Shown here: positions 45,591 through 53,261 of the stretch, one piece after another
Numbering within the stretch: position 1 is the first letter of the stretch
Layout of the letters: every line of letters starts with the position of its first letter
NCBI RefSeq assembly: GCF_016918855.1
Contig: NZ_JADKYB010000021.1
Coordinates: forward strand, 108,325 to 172,324
DNA: 64,000 nucleotides
Direction: 5' to 3'
From: Actinacidiphila acididurans
Lineage (GTDB): Bacteria > Actinomycetota > Actinomycetes > Streptomycetales > Streptomycetaceae
Position numbers and translations under genes: made by a program
The notes under the pieces: generated by a model
What the model was told of the DNA's origin: nothing
What the model saw: the letters and a program-made list of their open reading frames with translations, nothing else
Databases searched by the model: none

Positions 45591-47137
45591 CCCGTGGCCT
45601 CCCGATGTACGGCGCGCCGCGACGGGGACTCGGACGCACCGGCGGCGGTGATGCTCACGACGTAATCCGGCCCGGCCAGGACGCCTTTCGACGTCCTGAG
45701 CCGAGCGGTCCCGCCGTCGCCGCCCTCGGTCAGGGTGATCTCCACCTGACCGTCGGCCGTACCGGCCCGCCGAGCGCCGGATGTGTCCGGACGGGCGGAC
45801 AGGGCTCTGCCGAGCAGATCGAGCAGCCTCTCGAACGCGGCGTCGTCCAGCTCGGCGAAGTCGGACAGGCGCACCGGCCCGTCGGTCCGCAAGGCGCCCC
45901 AGGCCCGCTGGAGTTCGGCGCGCTCCTGCCGCGCTCTGCGCGCCCGCTCGGCTTTGACGGACGCGACATCCCGCACCTTGCCTGTTCGTGTGAAGCGTTC
46001 CGTGCGCCCGCTGGTCCGCAGCAGCGCCGAGACCTCGACGGGCGGCGCTTGCGCCCACGTCCCGGAGGACGGGACCAGCTCCGGGTCCGCATGCGACAGG
46101 TGTGCGTGGCGGGCCGGTCCCAGCCCGAAGGCCAGCGTCCACAGCCGGTGCAGGTCCTCGTCCCCAGGGGCGGCCGCGAACCAGCGCGCCAGCTCCCTGA
46201 AGTCCTGCGCGGCGCTGGAGGAGCGCCGGCGTGACTCCGTGATCCGGTCGAGGACCTGGAGCAACGCCACGATGGCCCGCCTGGCCACGTCGTGGAGCTG
46301 GTCCGCTCGTGGCCGGGTTCCGTCCTCCGGCAGAAACCACGCCCGCAAGCCCGCCCAGCGCGCTCGGCGGCGCTCCAGCCAGATCGGACCGGCGTCCTCA
46401 CCGGCGACCGGGGGCAACTCGGCCCCGCGCAAGGCCCTCTCATGCAGGACGGCGACCCCACGCTCCTCCACGCGGGCGACAGCCGAGGCGACGCCGTGAC
46501 CGCGCTGCTCCAAGTTGACCAGGAACTCCTGGAGGTATGCCACCGTGGCGGCCTTCACTTCCCGGAAGACACCCAGGTCTGCGCCCTCGGCGCGCAGCAG
46601 CCGCTGCAACTCGCCGTTGAACGCCTTGGTGTTGTCCAGCAGGGCCTCAAGGTGACCCTCCAGTTCCTGCAAGGTACTGAAGATCCGGCGGTCCGCTGAG
46701 GTCGGCTCACCGAGCAGCACGTACAACTCGTCCAGCCGGTCGGTGATCGCCTCCAGCACCGCAGTCTGCAGCGCCCCCGTGGAGGTGAGCACTTCCAGAG
46801 CGTGCCGGACCCCGGCCAGAGCTGCCTCCCCGCGCCGGGTCAGTGAGTACTGGAGGTTCCGCCGCTCGTACTCCTCCGCGGTGCGGTAGTTCTCCGCGTG
46901 GTTCTGGACGACGTCCAGGAGCCCCCATTCCCGCAGTGCCTTCAGCGCGCCGTGGAGGTCCTCGTCGGATATCGCGTCCAGCCAGCCGGTCGTGCGCAGC
47001 CGACCTCGGATGTCATCCAGCACCAGCGCCGTCTCCAGACGCTCGTTGGCCGCGCCGAACGCGCTCAGGATGGCCCCGTACAGATCGGCCCGCTCGCCCG
47101 TGGTGAACCGGAACATCTCCGGTGGAACCCTGCGCAC
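45587..47137 (-). CDS. jetA: Wadjet JetA, DUF2397/TIGR02677 kleisin-like subunit
   Basis: 516 aa. N-terminal winged helix ('GERADLYGAILSAFGAANERL', 'YSLTRRGEAALAG'), central helical bundle and C-terminal beta-rich domain correspond to TIGR02677. It is the MukF-like kleisin of the plasmid-sensing SMC complex. GTG start at 47137 with GGGAGG 9 bases upstream. First gene of the four-gene operon; a TACGGT hexamer at 47188-47193 (minus strand) is a possible -10. All four start/stop junctions overlap by four bases, which argues for fixed stoichiometry. Confidence 0.9.
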   Translation of the reverse strand: MRRVPPEMFRFTTGERADLYGAILSAFGAANERLETALVLDDIRGRLRTTGWLDAISDEDLHGALKALREWGLLDVVQNHAENYRTAEEYERRNLQYSLTRRGEAALAGVRHALEVLTSTGALQTAVLEAITDRLDELYVLLGEPTSADRRIFSTLQELEGHLEALLDNTKAFNGELQRLLRAEGADLGVFREVKAATVAYLQEFLVNLEQRGHGVASAVARVEERGVAVLHERALRGAELPPVAGEDAGPIWLERRRARWAGLRAWFLPEDGTRPRADQLHDVARRAIVALLQVLDRITESRRRSSSAAQDFRELARWFAAAPGDEDLHRLWTLAFGLGPARHAHLSHADPELVPSSGTWAQAPPVEVSALLRTSGRTERFTRTGKVRDVASVKAERARRARQERAELQRAWGALRTDGPVRLSDFAELDDAAFERLLDLLGRALSARPDTSGARRAGTADGQVEITLTEGGDGGTARLRTSKGVLAGPDYVVSITAAGASESPSRRAVHREATG

Positions 47138-47209
47138 GGCTATTTCCCTCCCAACGCTGCTGCACGGCCGGGCCCCGGCCTTCCCCCACCGTAGGGGCAG
47201 GCACCGACA

Positions 47210-47235
47210 GCCGAGTCGGAAATGACGGACTCGGC
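47210..47235 (-). terminator. Terminator between SWIM gene and jetA
   Basis: Arms GCCGAGTC and GACTCGGC around a 10-base loop, about 105 bases past the SWIM gene stop on the minus strand. It suggests jetA has its own promoter in 47138-47209. Confidence 0.55.
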
Positions 47236-47339
47236 AGCTCGACCACGGTGCCGGCCGGTGGTGCCGGAGGATGCCACGGGCAGCGGCTCGCCCGTCGGCG
47301 GGCTCAGGCGTCTTCGGGCGCGATCCCCCGCGCCGTGCG

Positions 47340-48656
47340 TCACCGTCCGAGGACAGCCGCCAGGACCACCGCAGGATCGGTGTCCGGCGGGCCGGCCGGC
47401 CACCACGTGCCCCGGTCCTTGGTGTACGGGTACCACAGTCCTTCCCTGCTCAGGCGGAGTTGGGCGTCGCGGCCTTCGACGGTCCAGCGGTTGCGCCAGG
47501 TGCGGAGCCGGGGCGGTACGCCGTCGGGCCAGTCCGTACGCAGGGCTTCGCGGTCGCGCTCCAGGCGTCCGGCGGGCGGATTCCAGGTGTTTTCGAGCAC
47601 GTCGAGAGACGCGGCTCCGCCGTAGCGCCAGGCGCGGGTGGCGGCGGCGAGTTCGTTGGGGGTACGGCCGCAGTTCGCCGCGATGCGCGCGAACACCTCC
47701 ATCGTGGGGTGCGTGGCGGCGAGGCGGACGGCGTCCTGCCACTCGGTGAGCGGGGCGGGTGGCGCGGTGCCCGCGTGACGGGGAGCGTCCAGGGCAGCGG
47801 CGAGCAGGTGGCGTGCGCGTAACGCGGTGTCGGCGGCGAGCAGTTCGAGCGCGGTGGGGTCCACACCGGGCTCCGGAACGGCTGATTCCGCCAGCGCGGG
47901 GCCGCGGCCGGCCTGTGGGGGCAGCGGCGGCGCGGCGGGCAGGGGCGGCAGTCCGGAGCGGGAGGAGAACGCCGACCCGGCGGGGTCACCGGCAGGGGGC
48001 GGCGGTACGACCGCCCCGGCGCCCGCGCCTACCGGGACGGCAAGGGCGTCGGCGGCGGCGCGCACGAGGTTGCGGCGGCCGAGTTCGTCGGTCAGCTCTT
48101 GCTCGCCGCGGCCCCGCAGAAGCAGCAGCACGAAGGGGTCGCGGTCCAGGAGCCGGGCCACCTGGTAGCAGAGGGCAGCGGCGTGTTTGCACGGGTAGCC
48201 CCAGTCGGGGCAGCTGCACTCCGGGGCGAGGTCGCCGGGGCCGGGCAGCAGCGCGACGCCCGCGGCCGCGGCGTCGTCCGCGAGCCCGGTGGGCATTTCG
48301 CCGTCGAGCAGTGCCGCGATGTTGGCGGCCCGATCGGCGATCACGTCGAGGAGTCGGTCCCATTGCCGGTCCGTCAACTGCTCGACCTGGACCGTGGAGC
48401 GGTACGGGGTGCGGCGGCTGCCCTGTACCGGGGCGGCGGCTTTGCCGGGAGCGACGGTGACCTGGCCGACCGCGCCGCCGCGCGCGTAGGTCCGGCCGCG
48501 CTGCAGGCGGCCGGAGTCCAGGGAGGACTCCTCCAGGGCACGCAGCCATGCGCGGCCCCACCAGGACTCGGCGAAAGGCGCGCGGCTGCCCTTGGCCGGA
48601 GGCAGTGCCCCGAAGGTGCAGAGAGCCTCCTGCCGCGCCGGAACTCGCCTGGTCAT
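47340..48656 (-). CDS. SWIM zinc-finger protein
   Basis: 438 aa. SWIM motif CxCx(n)CxH is seen as CSCPDWGYPCKH near residue 150, after 'YRSTVQVEQLTDRQWDRL'. The N-terminal 'ESWWGRAWLRALEES' is a hallmark of the Streptomyces SWIM protein that is always paired with an SNF2 helicase. A Pro/Ala-rich linker (about 225-275) separates it from a C-terminal region with no known motif. SWIM fingers bind DNA or protein. ATG at 48656 overlaps the helicase stop (ATGA), so the two are co-translated. Confidence 0.9.
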   Translation of the reverse strand: MTRRVPARQEALCTFGALPPAKGSRAPFAESWWGRAWLRALEESSLDSGRLQRGRTYARGGAVGQVTVAPGKAAAPVQGSRRTPYRSTVQVEQLTDRQWDRLLDVIADRAANIAALLDGEMPTGLADDAAAAGVALLPGPGDLAPECSCPDWGYPCKHAAALCYQVARLLDRDPFVLLLLRGRGEQELTDELGRRNLVRAAADALAVPVGAGAGAVVPPPPAGDPAGSAFSSRSGLPPLPAAPPLPPQAGRGPALAESAVPEPGVDPTALELLAADTALRARHLLAAALDAPRHAGTAPPAPLTEWQDAVRLAATHPTMEVFARIAANCGRTPNELAAATRAWRYGGAASLDVLENTWNPPAGRLERDREALRTDWPDGVPPRLRTWRNRWTVEGRDAQLRLSREGLWYPYTKDRGTWWPAGPPDTDPAVVLAAVLGR

Positions 48657-51589
48657 CGCCGTGTCCCGCGCAGCGCCACCAGCTCGGCCAGTTCGCCGTC
48701 GCTCAGCTCGCTGAACGCCGCCTCGCCCGACCCGAGTACCGATTCGGCCAGTTCCCGCTTCCGCCGGAGCATGTCGGCGACCTTCTCCTCCACCGTCCCC
48801 TCGGCGAGCAGCTTGTGCACCTGGACGGGCTGGGTCTGCCCGATGCGGTAGGCACGGTCGGTGGCCTGGTCCTCCACCGCCGGGTTCCACCAGCGGTCGT
48901 AGTGGATGACATGGCCGGCCCGGGTCAGGTTGAGTCCGGTGCCGGCGGCTTTGAGGGACAGCAGGAACAACTTCTTCGCGCCGCTCTGGAAGGCGTCGAC
49001 CATCTCCTCGCGGCGTTCGACCGTGGTGCCTCCGTGGAGGAACAGCGTGTCCACGCCGCGGTCGGCGAGGTGGCGCTCGATCAGCCGGCCCATGGCCACG
49101 TACTGGGTGAACACCAGGGCAGATCTGTCTTCGGCCAGCACGGTGTCGAGGAGTTCGTCCAGCAGTTCCAGCTTCCCCGAACGGCCCTGCAGCTTCGCGT
49201 TCCCGGCTTCCTTCAGGAACTGCGCGGGGTGGTTGCAGACCTGCTTCAGGCCGGTGAGCAGCTTCATCACCAGGCCACGCCGGGCCATGCCCTTCGTGCC
49301 CTCGATCTCGCTCATCGACTCGCGCACCAAGGCCTCGTACAGCGACACCTGTTCCTTCGTCAGGGACACCGACTGGTCTGTCTCGGTCTTGGGCGGCAGC
49401 TCGGGCGCGATCCCGGGATCGGACTTGCGTCTGCGGAGCAGGAAGGGGCGGACCAAGGCGGCCAGTCGCCGCGCGGCCTCTTCGTCGCGGTCGCCTTCGA
49501 CGGCCTTGGCGTAGCGTTCACGGAAGGAGGTCAGGGTGCCGAGCAGTCCGGGGGTGGTCCAGTCGAGCAGGGCCCACAGTTCGGACAGGTTGTTCTCCAC
49601 CGGGGTACCGGTCAGCGCGACCCGCCCCCGCGAGGGGATCCGGCGCAGTGCCTGGGCGGTGTGCGCATGCGGGTTCTTGACGTGCTGGGCCTCGTCGGCG
49701 ACCAGCAGGTCCCACGGCTGCTCGGCCAGGCGTTCGGCGTCGCGGCGCATCGTCCCGTACGTGGTCAGGACGAAACCGCCGCTTTCGAGGCCGGCCAGTT
49801 CGCGGCCGGGGCCGTGGAAGCGGCGTACCGGGGCGGCCGGTGCGAAACGCCGGATCTCGCGCTCCCAGTTGCCGAGCAGTGAGGCGGGGCAGACCACCAG
49901 GGTGGGACCCGCGGTCGCTTTCCGCTCCTGGCGGCGCAGATGGAGGGCGATCAGGGTGACGGTCTTGCCCAGGCCCATGTCGTCCGCGAGGCAGCCGCCC
50001 AGGCCGAGCGCGGTCATCCGGTGCAGCCAGTCCAGGCCGCGCAGCTGGTAGTCGCGAAGGGTCGCGGCCAGGGTCTTCGGCGGTCCCTGGGGCTCGCGCG
50101 CGGCGTGGGCCTCGGGTTCGGCGATCCGGGCGCGCAAGTCCTCCAGCACACCGCCCGCGGTGACCGCCACGGATTCGCCGTCCACCTCGACGCTGCCCGT
50201 CAGCGCGGCCCCCAGTGCGTCGATCGCGGTCAGCGACGGCGTCCTGAACTGAGCGGCCCGTCGCAGGCGGCGTACCAGTTCCGGGTCCACGACCACCCAT
50301 TGGTCGCGCAACCGCACGATCGGCCGATGCGCCTCGACCAGCCGCTCCAACTCCTCCTGGGTGAGTTCCTGATCCCCGAGCGCGACCCGCCAGCGGAAGT
50401 CCAGCAGCCCGCCGGAGGACAGGAAGGACTCGGCCGAAGACGTCGTCCCTTTACGGGCGGGCTCCAATACTCCGGCTGCGGTCAGCTCGCGGACCAGCTC
50501 CTTGGGCCAGTGCACGGCCACCCCTGCCGCGGCAAGGCTCTCGGCCGCCTCGCCCAGCAGCGCCTGGGCTTCCTCGTCGGATAGCTCAAGGCCGGTCGGC
50601 GCGGCCGCGTCCAGCAGCCGTGCAGCCGGCGGCCACGCACGCGCGGCCCGGCGCAACGTCAGCAACGTATCCACCCGGGCTCGCGGGCCGAACAACTCGG
50701 GGGCGCTCGCCCTCCCGGCCCAGAGGTCCGCGGCGTCGGCAAGCACCGTCGGATCGGCCAGGCTGCGCACCTGGACCACGGCCCGGAAGGAGTCCTCCCG
50801 GTCCGACGTCATTTCCCACTCCAGTCGCAGCGACACCTGCAGCCCCGCGTCGCGGCCCGCGGCGACCTCCGCCGCCCAGGCCCGCTGCTCCGGTACGGGT
50901 TGCGGCGCGCGGACCGCGAAGGCCGGCCCACCCGACAGGTGACGGGCGGCAGGAGTACGGGTGAGCGAGTCGGCCACGGCGTCCAGGAAGGCCCGCAGCA
51001 GCGGCTCGGCCGGCGGGAGCGTGAGCGGCGAGAGGCCGGGGACCGCGACGGCACGGGCCTCAGGAGGCATCGCGGCGGCAAGGGAACCCAGCCGCCCATG
51101 ATCCTCAGTGTCCAGCGGTCCCACCCGCCACGCGTCGAAACCGTCCGGCGACACTCCGGGCAGCACCCGGCCCCTGGCCAACAGGCTCAAACCCAGCACC
51201 GCCGCCGCACCCCAGAACGCCGTACCGGCCGACGCCCGCCCACTGCCGTCCGCACCCAGCGCCCGGCAACGGGTCAGCAACGGCAGCGCCTGCTCCACCG
51301 GCACCGGCACGGCCGACACCCGCGCCCGGCGCACGGACGACCCGTGCGGGCGGACCACCGTGAGCTCCTCCGGTTCGACCCCCAGGTCCGGCGGCTCGCC
51401 ACCGGGCGTCCAGAACGCCACCCGCCCCAGCCGGGGCGGATCCGCAGGAAGGAACACCGCTTCGCCCGCAGCCAGTTGCGGCAACGCCGCGAGCAGCCGG
51501 TCCCGGTCCACGACGCCGGGCGCCGAAGCGTCATCGAAGCCGGCCGGACTGGCAGGAGAGTCCGCTGCCGACACATGGACTCTCGCCAC
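48653..51589 (-). CDS. SNF2/Swi2-family DNA translocase (helicase-like)
   Basis: 978 aa. N-terminal 450 residues are an SNF2-associated bacterial region. The ATPase core starts near 510: 'LRDYQLRGLDWL', Walker A in 'LADDMGLGKTVTLIAL' (about 538), 'LLVADEAQHVKNP' (about 631), 'LTGTPVENNLSELWALLDW', then helicase C with 'SALVFTQYVAMG', 'LLSLKAAGTGLNL' and 'QATDRAYRIGQTQPV'. Proteins of this type translocate on duplex DNA and remodel bound proteins. GTG 51589 is chosen because AGGAG sits 8 bases before it; the earlier GTG at 51598 overlaps that site. Pair with the SWIM gene, inside the island. Confidence 0.92.
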   Translation of the reverse strand: MARVHVSAADSPASPAGFDDASAPGVVDRDRLLAALPQLAAGEAVFLPADPPRLGRVAFWTPGGEPPDLGVEPEELTVVRPHGSSVRRARVSAVPVPVEQALPLLTRCRALGADGSGRASAGTAFWGAAAVLGLSLLARGRVLPGVSPDGFDAWRVGPLDTEDHGRLGSLAAAMPPEARAVAVPGLSPLTLPPAEPLLRAFLDAVADSLTRTPAARHLSGGPAFAVRAPQPVPEQRAWAAEVAAGRDAGLQVSLRLEWEMTSDREDSFRAVVQVRSLADPTVLADAADLWAGRASAPELFGPRARVDTLLTLRRAARAWPPAARLLDAAAPTGLELSDEEAQALLGEAAESLAAAGVAVHWPKELVRELTAAGVLEPARKGTTSSAESFLSSGGLLDFRWRVALGDQELTQEELERLVEAHRPIVRLRDQWVVVDPELVRRLRRAAQFRTPSLTAIDALGAALTGSVEVDGESVAVTAGGVLEDLRARIAEPEAHAAREPQGPPKTLAATLRDYQLRGLDWLHRMTALGLGGCLADDMGLGKTVTLIALHLRRQERKATAGPTLVVCPASLLGNWEREIRRFAPAAPVRRFHGPGRELAGLESGGFVLTTYGTMRRDAERLAEQPWDLLVADEAQHVKNPHAHTAQALRRIPSRGRVALTGTPVENNLSELWALLDWTTPGLLGTLTSFRERYAKAVEGDRDEEAARRLAALVRPFLLRRRKSDPGIAPELPPKTETDQSVSLTKEQVSLYEALVRESMSEIEGTKGMARRGLVMKLLTGLKQVCNHPAQFLKEAGNAKLQGRSGKLELLDELLDTVLAEDRSALVFTQYVAMGRLIERHLADRGVDTLFLHGGTTVERREEMVDAFQSGAKKLFLLSLKAAGTGLNLTRAGHVIHYDRWWNPAVEDQATDRAYRIGQTQPVQVHKLLAEGTVEEKVADMLRRKRELAESVLGSGEAAFSELSDGELAELVALRGTRR

Positions 51590-52099
51590 CGCACCCACTC
51601 CTGGAAACTGTCCTCCGGCTGTCCGAGGTCCTACCGGATCCCTCGCACACCCTCAGCGGACCAAGGCTATCCGCCCGCTCGGCCGCGTGGTCACCAAGCG
51701 ACTTCCCTCACCCGGCGCCCGGTCCGGCGTCGTCGGCCGGGCACCGCGGGGACCCGGCAAGACAGCTTCGGGGGGCCGGGTGGCCGACGCCCCGGACATC
51801 GTGGCCCTCACCCATGCGCCCGCTCCCGGTGCCGGCCCCCGCAGCCGTACGGCGGCATGACCGTCCCGTAACCGCCGTGGTTCCGGGCCGTGCACACGAA
51901 CGGGTGACCCGCGTCAGGACCGGGTTAACCGCACCCGGCACAGTACGGGAGGATCACGGACTCCGACGTCAGCGGCGCTGCATCCGGCGTGTCCCGCCTC
52001 GCCGTCCATGCCTCAGTTTCGATGCGTCGGCCCCTTCTCCGCTACCAGCGCTTCGGCGACGTTGGCGGACCGACCAGCCGGGGCGGTATGGTCGATGGT
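51590..52099. other. Divergent intergenic region SNF2/vapB
   Basis: About 510 bases with no supportable gene. Contains the SNF2-SWIM promoter region and the toxin-antitoxin promoter. Near the right end, TATGGT at 52087-52092 lies 7 bases before the antitoxin ATG, suggesting a leaderless transcript; TTGGCG at 52062 is a possible but widely spaced -35. Confidence 0.5.
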
Positions 52100-52387
52100 A
52101 TGGCAACCAAGAAGTACACCGTGACGCTGCCGGAGGAGCTGGCCGAGGAGATCCGCTCCCAGGTCGGCCCCGGGGGCTTCAGCCGCTATGTCACCCAGGC
52201 GGTGGAGCGCCAGCGCGAGCGGGAGCGGCTGCATGAGGCCGTCGCCTGGTGGGAGTCCGAGTACGGGCCGGCCACCGAGGAGGAGCTGGCCGAGGCGGAG
52301 GCCGAGCGCAGGGAGATCGACCGGGCGCACGCCGAGCGTGAGGTGCGGGCCCGCCAGGCGACCAACCCGCCCGGGGCCGCCGCGTGA
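52100..52387 (+). CDS. VapB-type antitoxin (ribbon-helix-helix)
   Basis: 95 aa. 'MATKKYTVTLPEELAEEIRS' forms the beta strand and first helix of a ribbon-helix-helix DNA-binding domain; 'GGFSRYVTQAVERQ' completes it. The remaining helix rich in Glu and Arg would wrap the toxin. ATG at 52100 is preferred over upstream in-frame starts because it begins at the conserved strand and has a -10 at leaderless distance. Overlaps the toxin start by GTGA (52384-52387). Confidence 0.88.
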   Translation: MATKKYTVTLPEELAEEIRSQVGPGGFSRYVTQAVERQRERERLHEAVAWWESEYGPATEEELAEAEAERREIDRAHAEREVRARQATNPPGAAA

Positions 52388-52782
52388 GCGACGGGCAGGT
52401 CTATGTGCTCGACAGTGAAGGCCTGTCCCAATGGGTACGCGGCGACCGGCGCATGGGCCTGCGCATCAAGGACGCCGACCGCTCGGACATCCCGGTGGTC
52501 ACGACCTCGATGACCCTCGTCGAGGCCTACCACGCAAAGCTCCACCGGCCGGCCTGGCGCTGGGCGCTGTCGCGGCTGCGCGTGGAACCGGTGACCGAGC
52601 AGATCGCCGACGCCGCAATCGACATCCTCCAGGACGCCGGACTGCACGGCCACAAGTACGCCATCGACGCGACCCTGGCAGCTGTTGCCCTGCGCCAGCC
52701 CGGACGGGTCACGATCTTCACGTCCGACGAGGACGACATGCGCAAGCTCTGCGGCGACCGCGTCGTGATCGTGAAGCTCTGA
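52384..52782 (+). CDS. VapC-type PIN-domain toxin
   Basis: 132 aa. PIN nuclease acidic residues are in 'YVLDSEGLSQW' (first Asp), 'TTSMTLVEAYHA' (Glu), 'YAIDATLAAVA' (third Asp) and 'TSDEDDMRKLC' (fourth). VapC toxins are Mg2+-dependent RNases that cut tRNA or rRNA unless bound by VapB. GTG start overlapping the antitoxin stop. Lies 180 bases inside the right end of the island and could stabilise it. Confidence 0.88.
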   Translation: MSDGQVYVLDSEGLSQWVRGDRRMGLRIKDADRSDIPVVTTSMTLVEAYHAKLHRPAWRWALSRLRVEPVTEQIADAAIDILQDAGLHGHKYAIDATLAAVALRQPGRVTIFTSDEDDMRKLCGDRVVIVKL

Positions 52783-52961
52783 CGCCCGACTTCCCGCACC
52801 CACGGTCAGTCGGCTCAGGCAGGCCAGGACCCGGGACCTCTGGGAGAAAATTGGGAGACGATCATGGAAAAGCCGCCTTCCCAGGCCCGCCGAGACCAAC
52901 CCACACCTACGCCCTGACCTGCGATTCCCCGATCCCCGCAGGCCAGGGGATGATCACGGCC

Positions 52962-53010
52962 TCATTCGAGACGAAGAGGCCGTGGGTTCAAATCCCGCCA
53001 CCTCGACCCG
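52962..53010. repeat. attR, duplicated tRNA-Pro 3' end
   Basis: Copy of the tRNA-Pro 3' half plus flank: TCATTCGAGACGAAGAGG... to ...CTCGACCCGG. Exact 33-base match with the tRNA at 52970-53002; differences lie in the anticodon loop and acceptor stem. Lacks the 5' half, so it is not a functional tRNA. The rest of 52783-53261 holds no gene. Confidence 0.85.
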
Positions 53011-53261
53011 GATTCCCCCCCACGGGAACCGGACGGGACCGGGTGCCCGAGGGGGGGCCGGGCCGGAATATCCACGGCCGAGGATTCCTCGATCTTCGCA
53101 GTCCGGCCGTGCCTGCCGGCCCAGAAGGCCGGCCCCCGCGCAGCCCACGCGACCGAAACAGAGCCCACCGATCACAGCATTGGCGTGCTCGGGTGTGGCG
53201 CTCATCCGCTGTGTGCCTGAATCTGTGGGGTGCTGCGTCCGTTCTTGGAGAGGGCACCCCG

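Noticed and set aside
44277..46340. Longer JetB reading upstream of 45590
   Set aside because: The extension runs through jetA in another frame; the ATGA overlap fixes the start.
52962..53010. Possible second tRNA-Pro
   Set aside because: Only the 3' half is present, with acceptor-stem mismatch; it is an attachment-site copy. The same holds for 38653.
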